A DNA stretch of 64,000 bases from contig NZ_JOAN01000011.1 of the NCBI RefSeq assembly GCF_000718555.1, positions 1 through 64,000 of the forward strand, given 5' to 3'. Positions within the stretch are counted from its first letter, which is position 1, and the number at the start of each line of letters is the position of its first letter. Below the pieces are notes generated by a model that was not told the DNA's origin, made no database searches, and worked only from the letters and a program-made list of their open reading frames with translations. The translations under genes and the position numbers were made by a program. This stretch comes from Micromonospora chokoriensis. Lineage in GTDB: Bacteria; Actinomycetota; Actinomycetes; Mycobacteriales; Micromonosporaceae. Shown one piece after another: positions 8,257 through 16,556 of the stretch.

Positions 8257-10266
8257 TTACTCCGCGGCGGCGGAGGGGCCGATGTTGGTCCGCGAGCTGA
8301 CCACGTCCAGGATGTGGGTGACCGCCTCGGCGATCGGCACCCCGTTGCGCTGGGAGCCGTCGCGGTAGCGGAAGGAGACTGTGCCGGCGGCCACGTCGTC
8401 GTCACCGGCGATCACCATGAACGGGATCTTCTGCTGCTGCGCCGTCCGGATCTTCTTCTGCATCCGGTCGTCGCCCGCGTCCACCTGGGCCCGGATGCCC
8501 TCGGCGCGCAGCGCCGCGACGAAGCCGTGCAGGTAGTCGGTGTGGTCCTCGCGGATCGGGATGCCCACCACCTGCACCGGCGCCAGCCAGGCCGGGAAGG
8601 CACCCGCGTAGTGCTCGGTGAGCACCCCGAAGAACCGCTCGATCGACCCGAACAGCGCACGGTGGATCATCACGGGCCGTTGCCGGCTGCCGTCGGCGGC
8701 CTGGTACTCCAACCCGAACCGCTCCGGCTGGTTGAAGTCGACCTGGATGGTGGACATCTGCCAGGTCCGGCCGATCGCGTCGCGGGCCTGCACGGAGATC
8801 TTCGGCCCGTAGAACGCCGCGCCGCCCGGGTCGGGCACGAGCTCCAGCCCGGAGGTCGCGGCGGCGGTGCGCAGCGCCTCGGTGGCCTCGGCCCAGTCCT
8901 CGTCGGCGCCGATGAACTTGGGCGAGTCGTCCCGGGTCGACAGCTCCAGGTAGAAGTCGTCCAGGCCGTAGTCGCGCAGCAGGTCCAGCACGAAGCTGAG
9001 CAGCGTGGACAGCTCACCGGCCATCTGCTCACGGGTGCAGTAGATGTGCGAGTCGTCCTGGGTCAGACCACGAACCCGGGTCAGGCCGTGCACGACGCCG
9101 GACTTCTCGTACCGGTAGACCGTGCCGAACTCGAACATCCGCAGCGGCAGCTCCCGGTACGACCGCCCGCGCGACCTGAAGATCAGGTTGTGCATCGGGC
9201 AGTTCATCGCCTTGAGGTAGTAGTCCGCGCCTTCGAGCTGCATCGGCGGGAACATGGTGTCCGCGTAGTACGGCAGGTGCCCGGAGGTCTGGAAGAGCTG
9301 CGCCTTGCTGATGTGCGGGGTGTTGACGAACTCGTACCCCGCCTGCTCGTGCCGTTGGCGGGAGTAGTTCTCCATCTCCCGGCGGATGATGCCGCCCTTG
9401 GGGTGGAAGACCGCCAGGCCGGAGCCGATCTCGTCGGGGAAGCTGAACAGGTCGAGGTCCGCGCCGAGCTTGCGGTGGTCGCGCCGGGCGGCCTCCTCCA
9501 ACAGCTTCAGGTACGCCTTGAGCTCGTCCCGGGTCGGCCACGCGGTGCCGTACACCCGCTGTAGTTGGGGGTTCTTCTCCGACCCCCGCCAGTACGCGGC
9601 GGCGGAGCGCATCAGCTTGAACGCGCCGATCAGTCGGGTGGTCGGCAGGTGTGGCCCCCGGCACAGGTCCGACCAGCAGACCTTGTCCTCCTTGGCGTCG
9701 AGGTTGTCGTAGATGGTCAGCTCACCGCCGCCCACCTCCATCACCTCGTCGGTGTCCAGGCCCTCGCCCTTGACCTCGATCAACTCCAGCTTGAACGGCT
9801 CGGCGGCCAGCTCGGAGCGCGCCTCGTCCAGGCTGTCGAAGCGGCGACGGCGGAACCGCTGCCCGGACTTGATGATCTCCTGCATGCGCTTCTCGAGCTT
9901 GCTGAGGTCATCGGGCTGGAACGGCTTGTCGACGTCGAAGTCGTAGTAGAAGCCGTTCTCGATGGGCGGGCCGATGCCCAGCTTGGCCTCGGGGAAGATG
10001 TCCTGCACGGCCTGGGCGAGGACGTGCGCGGTGGAGTGGCGCAGCACGTTGAGCCCGTCGGGCGAGTCCAGGCTGACCGGCTCGACGACGGTCTCCTCGG
10101 CCGGCGCCCAGTCCAGGTCGCGCAGCTGGCCCTGCGGGTCGCGGACCACGACGATCGCCTTGGGGCCGTTCGCGGGCAGTCCGGCCGCGGCCACCGCGTC
10201 GGCCGCCGTGGTCCCGGCGGCGACGACGACGGGGTCGGCCACGGCGGGGGTACGGGGTGCGGACAC
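8257..10266 (-). CDS. thrS: Threonyl-tRNA synthetase
   Basis: A 669-residue class II aminoacyl-tRNA synthetase charging tRNA-Thr. In order: an N-terminal TGS-like domain (to about 70), an editing domain with HSTAH and a later Cys/His pair in [10 protein letters not shown], the catalytic core, and the anticodon-binding domain from about residue 560 ([12 protein letters not shown]). Motif 2 is seen as TVYRYEKSG and motif 3 as [12 protein letters not shown]. The zinc ligands of ThrRS are the Cys in MNCPMH and the His residues of DDSHIY and IHRALF. The length is normal for the family. GGAGGAG stands 5 nt before the GTG at 10266. It is an essential cytoplasmic enzyme. Confidence 0.98.
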   Translation of the reverse strand: MSAPRTPAVADPVVVAAGTTAADAVAAAGLPANGPKAIVVVRDPQGQLRDLDWAPAEETVVEPVSLDSPDGLNVLRHSTAHVLAQAVQDIFPEAKLGIGPPIENGFYYDFDVDKPFQPDDLSKLEKRMQEIIKSGQRFRRRRFDSLDEARSELAAEPFKLELIEVKGEGLDTDEVMEVGGGELTIYDNLDAKEDKVCWSDLCRGPHLPTTRLIGAFKLMRSAAAYWRGSEKNPQLQRVYGTAWPTRDELKAYLKLLEEAARRDHRKLGADLDLFSFPDEIGSGLAVFHPKGGIIRREMENYSRQRHEQAGYEFVNTPHISKAQLFQTSGHLPYYADTMFPPMQLEGADYYLKAMNCPMHNLIFRSRGRSYRELPLRMFEFGTVYRYEKSGVVHGLTRVRGLTQDDSHIYCTREQMAGELSTLLSFVLDLLRDYGLDDFYLELSTRDDSPKFIGADEDWAEATEALRTAAATSGLELVPDPGGAAFYGPKISVQARDAIGRTWQMSTIQVDFNQPERFGLEYQAADGSRQRPVMIHRALFGSIERFFGVLTEHYAGAFPAWLAPVQVVGIPIREDHTDYLHGFVAALRAEGIRAQVDAGDDRMQKKIRTAQQQKIPFMVIAGDDDVAAGTVSFRYRDGSQRNGVPIAEAVTHILDVVSSRTNIGPSAAAE

Positions 10267-10454
10267 GATGACTCCTCCAAGTGGTACGAAACGGTGCCGA
10301 TCCTCGGCTCCTGCCGATGCTATCGGTCGCCCCGCCCCCGACCGGGAACGGCACCTTCCTTAGCGGCGGCGTTGAACCTTTCGCGCCTCACAGCCGAACT
10401 AGAAGGTGTGGCTGGAAACGGTGCCGGCCGCGTCGACACGGATGGGGGCACGAG

Positions 10455-11342
10455 ATGGCGAGCACGCACGGCGGTGGCCGTCGGCGGCGGATCGTGGCGG
10501 CGACCGCGGTGACCGCCGCTGGCCTGCTGCTCTGGCCTGGCACGGCGTACGCGGCGGACGTGACGACCACCCCGACCGAGGCTCGGCAGGGCGACGCCAT
10601 ACGCCTGGAGTTCACCGTTCCCGAGGAGCGGGCCGGCACGAAGACCAACCAGATCGAGGTCCGGTTGCCGGCCGACGCGCCGATCGCCGAGGTCTACCCG
10701 ATGTCGGTGAACGGCTGGGCGCCTCGGATCAGCTCCCGCACCCTGGACAAGCCGGTGGCCGGTATCCACTCCTCCGGAGTGAGCACCGTGACGACCGGGG
10801 TGACCTGGGTCCGGGTTGGCGAGAGCGATCCAGGGCCGGCCCGGTTGTCGCTCTCCATGGGGCCGATGCCCCAGTCGGAGCGGCTCACCTTCGAGGTCGT
10901 GCAGACGTACGCCGACGGCACGGTGGTGAAGTGGGCGGACGCCGCTGGCGCGCACCGGGCGCCGGTGCTCACCCTGCTGCCGGCGGCCCCCGGCGGGGCG
11001 GGAGCGGTCGGGCACGGCCACGGTGCCCCGGCGGCCGGCGGCCCGGCCACTGCGGACAGCGGTGGCGACGCACCGCCCGCTAGCGCGGGCGGTGCGCCCG
11101 AGGAGTCCGGCAACGCCGACGGGATGTTGGCCGCCGGCCTGCTGGCCGGGTTGGGCGGCGGCGCGGCGATCGGCTGGCTGGTCAGCCGGTGGCGTCGACG
11201 CAACCCGGACGAGGCCACCGCGCTCGCCGAGGTGACCGGCGGCCCGGACCAGGCCGCGACCCTCGCCGAGATCACCGGCCGCGCCGACGAGACCGCAACG
11301 CCCGAGCCGCAGCCCGCGGGGTCAGGGCAGCCAGGCAGGTAG
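10455..11342 (+). CDS. DUF1775 (YcnI-like) membrane-anchored extracellular protein
   Basis: A 295-residue exported protein: a signal peptide (about 1-34, cleavage near AYA|AD), a DUF1775/YcnI beta-sandwich (about 35-185), a Gly/Ala/Pro/Ser-rich linker, a C-terminal transmembrane helix (MLAAGLLAGLGGGAAIGWLV) and a cytoplasmic tail with a repeated EVTGG/EITGR pattern. YcnI proteins are linked to copper handling through a His at the mature N-terminus. Here the mature protein begins ADVTTTPTEA, so Asp stands where His is expected, although a conserved Trp (VVKWAD) is kept. The ATG at 10455 begins the signal peptide. No copper gene is adjacent. The 3' end overlaps the convergent glycohydrolase gene by 21 bp. 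Confidence 0.85.
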   Translation: MASTHGGGRRRRIVAATAVTAAGLLLWPGTAYAADVTTTPTEARQGDAIRLEFTVPEERAGTKTNQIEVRLPADAPIAEVYPMSVNGWAPRISSRTLDKPVAGIHSSGVSTVTTGVTWVRVGESDPGPARLSLSMGPMPQSERLTFEVVQTYADGTVVKWADAAGAHRAPVLTLLPAAPGGAGAVGHGHGAPAAGGPATADSGGDAPPASAGGAPEESGNADGMLAAGLLAGLGGGAAIGWLVSRWRRRNPDEATALAEVTGGPDQAATLAEITGRADETATPEPQPAGSGQPGR

Positions 11343-12242
11343 CGGCTCGCGGGCGGACAGCCACGACTCGGGCACCCCGCCCGGGGTACCGACGCCGGTG
11401 TACGCCGCCACCACCGCTCCCGCGATGGCGGCCGTGGTGTCCACGTCCCCACCGACCCGCACGCAGGTCTCGATTGCCGCCGGATAGTCGTCGAGGTGGG
11501 TGGCGGCCACCCAGAGGGTGAACCCGACGGTGTCCTGGGCGGTCACCCGGGAGCCGTTGCCGAGCGCCGCCACCACCCGGGGCAGTGGCCGGCCGAGCAG
11601 TCCGGCCGCCCGCTGTATGCCCCGATGCACCTCGGTGCCCGGGTCGAGCGCGGCGGCGATCCCGGCGAGCAGGCGCTGCGGGGCGGGCCGGTGCCCGTCG
11701 AGGCGGGCCCGGGCGGCCAGCGCGGCGGCGACGGCCACGGCGACCGCGCCGGCGACCCCCTCCGGGTGCGCGTGCGTCACCTCGGCCGAGGCGCGGGCCT
11801 GCGCCGCGGCGCGCACGGTCGAGTCGGCGAAGTACGCGCCCAGCGGGCCGACCCGCATCGCCGCGCCGTTGCCGCAGGAGCCCTGCCCGTCGAAGGCGGA
11901 GGCGGCGGCCAGCGGCCAGGGGGTGCCGGTGCGGATCAGCTCCAGGATCAGCATGGCGCCCGCCCCGTAGCCGCGGCGCGGAGCGCACCGCTGCGCGAAG
12001 GAGAGGGCCAGCCGGTCCCGGTCGATGCTGCCGGAGTCGGCCAGCTCGGCGAGGACCGAGCAGGCCATCTCGGTGTCGTCGGTCCATTCCCAGGGCGCTG
12101 GCGGCAGCGCGTCGGCGGCGAGATCCACGGACGTCGACCCGGAAAGGAAGAATTGCGCGCCGAGCGCGTCGCCGGTGGAGAGACCGGCGAGGCTGTCCCG
12201 GGCGAGCGCCAGGCGGGCATCGGCGAACAGGGTGAACGACAT
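11322..12242 (-). CDS. ADP-ribosylglycohydrolase family protein (DraG-like)
   Basis: A 306-residue all-alpha ADP-ribosylglycohydrolase-fold protein. The family's dinuclear Mg2+ site is intact: GDALG near residue 25, WTDDTEMA near 53, and GGDVDTTAAIAGA near the C-terminus. Such enzymes remove ADP-ribose from Arg on proteins or hydrolyse related ADP-ribosyl compounds; the target here is unknown, and no matching ADP-ribosyltransferase lies in the window. The ATG at 12242 starts the homologous region (MSFTLFADARLALARDS). Confidence 0.9.
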   Translation of the reverse strand: MSFTLFADARLALARDSLAGLSTGDALGAQFFLSGSTSVDLAADALPPAPWEWTDDTEMACSVLAELADSGSIDRDRLALSFAQRCAPRRGYGAGAMLILELIRTGTPWPLAAASAFDGQGSCGNGAAMRVGPLGAYFADSTVRAAAQARASAEVTHAHPEGVAGAVAVAVAAALAARARLDGHRPAPQRLLAGIAAALDPGTEVHRGIQRAAGLLGRPLPRVVAALGNGSRVTAQDTVGFTLWVAATHLDDYPAAIETCVRVGGDVDTTAAIAGAVVAAYTGVGTPGGVPESWLSAREPLPAWLP

Positions 12243-12303
12243 CGTCGTACCAGCTTGCCCGGTCGCCGGGCAGGTGGCAACGCGATCAACTTGCCAGGCC
12301 AAG

Positions 12304-12309
12304 TACGGT
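12304..12309 (+). promoter_or_regulatory. Leaderless -10 box (TACGGT) for the response regulator
   Basis: TACGGT is followed by 6 nt and the GTG at 12316. No Shine-Dalgarno sequence is present. Confidence 0.6.
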
Positions 12310-12315
12310 CTTGTC

Positions 12316-13005
12316 GTGGCCTCCGTGCTCCTGGTCGAAGACGATCACGTCGTACGCGGCGCGATGCTGCGGTCCCTCACCGACCGGGGGCATGCCGTGC
12401 ACGCCGTGGGTACGGCGTTGGATGCTCTGCGTCGGGTCGCCGCTGAGACACCCGACCTGGTGGTGCTCGACCTCGGCCTGCCCGACCTGGACGGCTCGGA
12501 CGCGCTGCGGATGTTGCGCGGCATCACCGACGTTCCGATCATCATCGCCACCGCCCGTGACGACGAGCAGTCGGTGGTCAAGCTGCTCCGCGCCGGTGCC
12601 GACGACTACATGGTCAAGCCGTTCACCGGGGCGCACCTGGACGCGCGGATCACCACCGTGCTGCGCCGGGCCGGCCGGGCCAGTCGGACGGTGCAGCCCG
12701 CGGTGCACAGCGTCGGCGGGCTCCGGGTGGACGTGGGCGAGCGCAGCGCCCAGCTCGACGGGGAGCCGCTGGCGCTGACCCGCAAGGAATTCGACCTGTT
12801 GGCGTATCTCGCCGCACGACCAGGGCGGGTAGTGTCCCGCCGGGAACTCTTGGAGGAGGTATGGCGGCAGCCATCGGTCGGCGAGGATCAGACCATCGAC
12901 GTTCACCTGTACTGGCTCCGCAGAAAGATGGGCGAGTCCGCGGCGAAGCCGCGCTACCTGCGCACCGTGCGGGGGGTCGGGTTCCGGCTGGTGGCACCGG
13001 ACTGA
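12316..13005 (+). CDS. OmpR-family response regulator
   Basis: A 229-residue two-component response regulator. The receiver domain occupies about 1-115, with the acidic pocket EDD at 8-10, the phosphoacceptor Asp52 in VVLDLGLPD and the conserved Lys in MVKPFTG. The trans_reg_C winged helix covers about 135-229 (LTRKEFDLLAYLA, GVGFRL). It is co-transcribed with the sensor kinase, whose start overlaps its stop. The GTG start is supported by the -10 box 6 nt upstream and by family length. Confidence 0.95.
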   Translation: MASVLLVEDDHVVRGAMLRSLTDRGHAVHAVGTALDALRRVAAETPDLVVLDLGLPDLDGSDALRMLRGITDVPIIIATARDDEQSVVKLLRAGADDYMVKPFTGAHLDARITTVLRRAGRASRTVQPAVHSVGGLRVDVGERSAQLDGEPLALTRKEFDLLAYLAARPGRVVSRRELLEEVWRQPSVGEDQTIDVHLYWLRRKMGESAAKPRYLRTVRGVGFRLVAPD

Positions 13006-14438
13006 GGACGGCGCTGGCCCTGCTCACGGCCGGCATGTGCAGTCTCGTCGCGCTCGCGTTTCTGATCCCGCTCGGGCTCAGCCTGCGCGAGCAGAGCCGC
13101 GACGAGGCGATCGCCGACGCGGCCCGGCGCAGCGCGCTGGTGACCGGCGCGCTGGCGGTCAGCACCGACCCGGCGGTCGTCGAGCGTGCCGTGGTGGCCA
13201 GCGCCGAGGGTGCCCCCACCCGGCCCGTGGTGCACGGGTTGGGGCTGGACGAGTCCGCTACTCGGGCCCATGGCGGCGATCTGGACCGGGCCCGCTCCGA
13301 GCGCCAGTCGTTGGTCGTCGACGTCGACGGGGGTGTGGTCCGGCTCGACCCGGTCGTCCTCGGTGACCGGACGGCCGTGGTAGAGGTGTTCCTTCCGGAC
13401 TCGACGCTGGGCGAGGGCGCCGGCGGCACCTGGCTGCTGCTGTTCGCGGTCGGCGCGGCGATGGCCGGTGCGGCGGTGCTGGTGGTCGACCGGGTCGCTG
13501 CCCGCGCGGTGGACTCGACCCGGGGCCTGGTCAAGGCCGCGCTCTCCATCGGCGACGGCGACCTCGGCGTACGCGTCGAGCCGACCGGGCCTCGCGAGTT
13601 GGCCGAGGCCGGGTACGCCTTCAACCGGATGGCGGACCGGTTGGACGCCGCTCGCACCGACGAGCGGGAGTTGGTCGCCGACCTGTCGCATCGGCTGCGT
13701 ACCCCGTTGACGGTGCTGCGATTGGACGCGGAGGCGCTGGAGTCCGACGACACCAGCGTGGGTTCGTTCAGCCCGGCGGAGTTGGACCGGCTGCGCGGGA
13801 TCCGGCGGATCCGGCAGGCGATCGTCACCCTGGAGGGTGAGATCGACGTGTTGATCAAGACGACCCGCAAGTCGGTGGCGCACGAGGCCGGGCCGGCGAT
13901 GTGCGACGTCAGCGAGGTGGTCCGGGACCGGATGGTGTTCTGGGCAGCGCTGGCCGGCGACCAGAACCGGCCACAGCGGGTGAACGGCGCGCAGCTGCGC
14001 ATCCCGGCGCCGGTGCCGCGGGCCGAGTTGGCCGCCGCGCTGGACGCGGTGATCGGCAACGTCTTCCGCTACACGCCGCAGGGCACCGCGTTCGAGGTGG
14101 CGGTGTCCCGGCGCGACGGTTATGTGGCGATCCGGATCGACGACGCCGGCCCCGGCATCGCCAACCCGGACCGGGCGCTGCGCCGGGGCACCAGTGACCA
14201 GGGCTCGACCGGGCTCGGCCTGGACATCGCCAAGCGGGTGGCGTTGCAGGCCAACGGCTCGGTGAGCATCGACCGTGCCCGGCTGGGCGGGGCCAGCGTG
14301 GTGATGCTGCTCGCCGACCCGGAGGCGACGCCCCGGCAGGTCAGCCGCTTCGGTCTGGTCGGTCGGATGGCCCGCGACGCCCGGGACACGAAGACCACCG
14401 GACGTCGCTGGCCCCGCCAACGCCCCACCGACGACTGA
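13002..14438 (+). CDS. Sensor histidine kinase with HAMP domain
   Basis: About 478 residues: TM1 (about 1-22), an extracytoplasmic sensor of about 115 residues, TM2 (GAAMAGAAVLVVDRVA), HAMP, a DHp helix with the phosphorylated His in ADLSHRLRTPL, and an HATPase_c domain with N box NVFRYTPQG, G1 box DAGPGI and G2 box GSTGLGLDIAKRV. The start is uncertain. ATG 13035 would cut TM1 short, and the only in-frame codon that keeps it whole and is near the regulator's stop is CTG 13002, which overlaps that TGA. An ATG at 12861 would overlap the regulator by 145 bp. It forms a two-component pair with the preceding gene; the signal is unknown. Confidence 0.9.
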   Translation: MRTALALLTAGMCSLVALAFLIPLGLSLREQSRDEAIADAARRSALVTGALAVSTDPAVVERAVVASAEGAPTRPVVHGLGLDESATRAHGGDLDRARSERQSLVVDVDGGVVRLDPVVLGDRTAVVEVFLPDSTLGEGAGGTWLLLFAVGAAMAGAAVLVVDRVAARAVDSTRGLVKAALSIGDGDLGVRVEPTGPRELAEAGYAFNRMADRLDAARTDERELVADLSHRLRTPLTVLRLDAEALESDDTSVGSFSPAELDRLRGIRRIRQAIVTLEGEIDVLIKTTRKSVAHEAGPAMCDVSEVVRDRMVFWAALAGDQNRPQRVNGAQLRIPAPVPRAELAAALDAVIGNVFRYTPQGTAFEVAVSRRDGYVAIRIDDAGPGIANPDRALRRGTSDQGSTGLGLDIAKRVALQANGSVSIDRARLGGASVVMLLADPEATPRQVSRFGLVGRMARDARDTKTTGRRWPRQRPTDD

Positions 14439-14484
14439 CCGGGCCGAGCCCGGGGTTGTGCGCTAACGCAAGTCTTCCTTAGAT

Positions 14485-14501
14485 CGCGGTTAACGACCGC
14501 G
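14485..14501. repeat. Short inverted repeat after the kinase gene
   Basis: CGCGGT and ACCGCG are separated by 5 nt containing TTAAC. It lies between convergent genes, and its role is unclear. Confidence 0.3.
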
Positions 14502-14591
14502 TTGGATCGGCCGTGGGCTGACAGGATCAGAGCACGAACCCACCAGTTCCACCGGCCGAGCGCACCACGCACCCACGGCCGGTGGAGCCGC

Positions 14592-14642
14592 GCGCGCGGC
14601 GGGAGTCTCAGGTCCCCCCACACCCACGCTCCCGCCGCGCGC
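14592..14642. terminator. Probable bidirectional terminator hairpin
   Basis: Perfect 14-bp arms at 14592-14605 and 14629-14642 (GCGCGCGGCGGGAG and its complement) with a 23-nt loop. It lies 17 bp beyond the stop of the minus-strand deaminase gene and downstream of the plus-strand kinase gene. Confidence 0.65.
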
Positions 14643-14659
14643 CCTGCTCACCGACCAGC

Positions 14660-15682
14660 TCAGCCGGCGCTGGCGAGGTACGCGTCGATCTCGTCGCTGA
14701 TCCGCTGCTTGCCGGCGGGGTCGAGGAAGGACGCGGTCACCGCGTTGCGGGCCAGCCCGGCCAGACCCTCGGCGCCGACGCCGAGCAGGCGGGCCGCCAC
14801 CGCGTACTCGTCGTTGAGGGTGGTGCCGAACATCGGCGGGTCGTCGGAGTTGATGGTGACCAGCAGCCCGGCCTCGACGAGCCGGCGCAGCGGGTGCTCG
14901 TCGAGGCTCGCCACCGCCCGGGTCCGGACGTTCGACGTCGGGCAGACCTCCAGCGCGATCTGCCGCTCGGCCAGGTACGCGAGCAGCGCCGGGTCCTGCG
15001 CGGCGGAGATGCCGTGCCCGATCCGCTCGGCGCCCAACTCGTTGAGCGCGTCCCAGATGGTCTGCGGCCCGGTGGTCTCCCCGGCGTGCGGCACCGAGCG
15101 CAGCCCGGCCGCGCGGGCCTGGTCGAAGTAGGGCCGGAACTGCGGTCGGGGTACGCCGATCTCCGGGCCGCCCAGACCGAAACTGACCAGCCCGTCCGGG
15201 CGCTCGTCAAGCGCGATGCGCAGCGTCTCCTCGGCTGCCGGCAGGCCGGCCTCGCCGGGGATGTCGAAGCACCAGCGCAGCTCGATCCCGAAGTCGGCCA
15301 GGGCTCGCTTGCGGGCGTCCTCGATCGCCTCGCAGAACGCCGGCGCCGGGATGCCCCGTCGGACGTGCGAGTACGGGGTGATGGTCAGCTCCGCGTACCG
15401 GACCTGTTGGCGGGCCAGCTCCCGGGCCACCTCGTGAGTGAGGATCCAGACGTCCTCCGGGTCGCGGATGAGGTCCACGACGCTCAGGTAGACCTCGATG
15501 AAGTGCGCGAAGTCGCGGAACTCGAAGTAGCTGGCGAGCGCGTCCGGGTCGGCCGGCACGGGGCTGCGTCCCTCGTGGCGGGCGGCCAACTCGGCGACGA
15601 TCCGGGGCGAGGCGGAGCCGACGTGGTGCACGTGCAGCTCCACCTTGGGCAGGCCGGCGATGAAGGTGGGCAGGTCGGTCAC
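14660..15682 (-). CDS. Adenosine deaminase-family amidohydrolase
   Basis: A 340-residue metal-dependent TIM-barrel deaminase. Zinc ligands and active-site residues are visible: HVHH near residue 17, HAGET, the Glu/His of ERIGHG, and the Asp of TINSDDPPMF. The family removes the 6-amino group of adenosine or a related nucleoside. Where canonical enzymes read HxHLxG, this one has HVHHVGSASPRIV, a subtype common in actinobacteria. A 6-aminodeoxyfutalosine deaminase role in menaquinone synthesis is therefore an alternative. The GTG at 15682 follows AGGAG by 5 nt and shares GTGA with the stop of the upstream methyltransferase, so the two are translationally coupled. Confidence 0.88.
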   Translation of the reverse strand: MTDLPTFIAGLPKVELHVHHVGSASPRIVAELAARHEGRSPVPADPDALASYFEFRDFAHFIEVYLSVVDLIRDPEDVWILTHEVARELARQQVRYAELTITPYSHVRRGIPAPAFCEAIEDARKRALADFGIELRWCFDIPGEAGLPAAEETLRIALDERPDGLVSFGLGGPEIGVPRPQFRPYFDQARAAGLRSVPHAGETTGPQTIWDALNELGAERIGHGISAAQDPALLAYLAERQIALEVCPTSNVRTRAVASLDEHPLRRLVEAGLLVTINSDDPPMFGTTLNDEYAVAARLLGVGAEGLAGLARNAVTASFLDPAGKQRISDEIDAYLASAG

Positions 15683-16473
15683 GGGTTCTCCTGGGCATGG
15701 TCGCCGGTGCGGGCGACGACGAAGACGCGGCGGAACGGGAAGTACACCTGACCCTGCCGCACCGGGTACGCCGCGGTGAGCCGTACGCCCAGCTCGGCCC
15801 GGAAGGCGGACCAGCCGGCGGCGTCCAGCGCGGCCCGGACCGGGCGCAGCGCGGTGCCCTCCATCCAGGCCAGAACCGGGTGCTCGGCGGCGGGTCGAGC
15901 CGGCAGCAGGTGCACGTAGGTAGTCTCCCAGGCGTCCACCGCGCAGCCGGCGGCGGTCAGCAGCGCCGCGTAGTCGGCCGGGTCGTCGACCGGGTCCGTG
16001 CGTAGCAGCGGGGCGATGTCGGCCCGCCAGGTCGGCCGGCTGGCGACCTCCCGCAGGGCACGGTGCGATCCGGCGTCGAAGTTGCCGGGGACCTGCATGG
16101 CGAGCCACGCCCCGGCGGGCAGCTCGACGGCCCAGCGGCGCAGCAACTCCTGGTGGCCGGGGACCCACTGGAGTGCCGCGTTGCTGAGCACCACGTCCTC
16201 GTCGCCGGCCGGACGCCAGTCGCGCAGGTCGGCGACCGCGAAGTCGACAGGTACGCCGAGAGCCTCGGCGCGGTCGATCATCTCCGGTGACGAGTCGAGG
16301 CCGAGCACCCTGCTCGTCGGCCAGCGCTCGGCGAGGACGGCGGTGAGCTGGCCGGGGCCGCAGCCGAGGTCGACGACCGTCCGGGGCCGCTCGGCCGGGA
16401 TCCGTGCGACGAGGTCGTAGAACGGCCGGGATCGCTCGTCGCCGAAGCGCAGGTAGGTCGTCGGGTCCCACAT
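15679..16473 (-). CDS. tam: Trans-aconitate 2-methyltransferase
   Basis: A 264-residue SAM-dependent methyltransferase closely following the Tam pattern: MWDPxxYLxFxDERxRP at the N-terminus, SAM motif I DLGCGPGQLT, then LSNAALQWVPGH and a C-terminal PVRQGQVYFPFRRVFVVA. Tam esterifies trans-aconitate, a non-enzymatic product of cis-aconitate that inhibits aconitase. AGGAGG lies 5 nt before the ATG at 16473. It is the first gene of a two-gene operon with the deaminase-family gene. The divergent gene is an aldo/keto reductase. Confidence 0.93.
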   Translation of the reverse strand: MWDPTTYLRFGDERSRPFYDLVARIPAERPRTVVDLGCGPGQLTAVLAERWPTSRVLGLDSSPEMIDRAEALGVPVDFAVADLRDWRPAGDEDVVLSNAALQWVPGHQELLRRWAVELPAGAWLAMQVPGNFDAGSHRALREVASRPTWRADIAPLLRTDPVDDPADYAALLTAAGCAVDAWETTYVHLLPARPAAEHPVLAWMEGTALRPVRAALDAAGWSAFRAELGVRLTAAYPVRQGQVYFPFRRVFVVARTGDHAQENP

Positions 16474-16493
16474 GACCGCCTCCTAAACCGTAC

Positions 16494-16530
16494 GTCCGTA
16501 CTGCTTACGGTACGACTCACGTGGCAGGGT
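16494..16530. promoter_or_regulatory. GTAC-rich repeats in the tam/aldo-keto reductase divergent promoter
   Basis: Three GTAC-containing half-sites (CCGTACG, CCGTAC, CGGTACG) lie within about 35 bp upstream of both starts. They may be binding sites of a shared regulator, but no regulator gene is adjacent. Confidence 0.3.
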
Positions 16531-16544
16531 GGCAACCGCATCAC

Positions 16545-16550
16545 TAGGCT
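16545..16550 (+). promoter_or_regulatory. Leaderless -10 box (TAGGCT)
   Basis: TAGGCT, then 6 nt, then ATG 16557. There is no Shine-Dalgarno site. Confidence 0.6.
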
Positions 16551-16556
16551 CGGGGC

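Noticed and set aside
12954-14420. Long minus-strand frame across the sensor kinase gene
   Set aside because: No recognisable domain, and the kinase with HAMP and HATPase motifs explains the region.
14439-14660. A tRNA or small RNA in this gap
   Set aside because: Only hairpins of terminator type are seen; no cloverleaf or conserved tRNA boxes could be traced.
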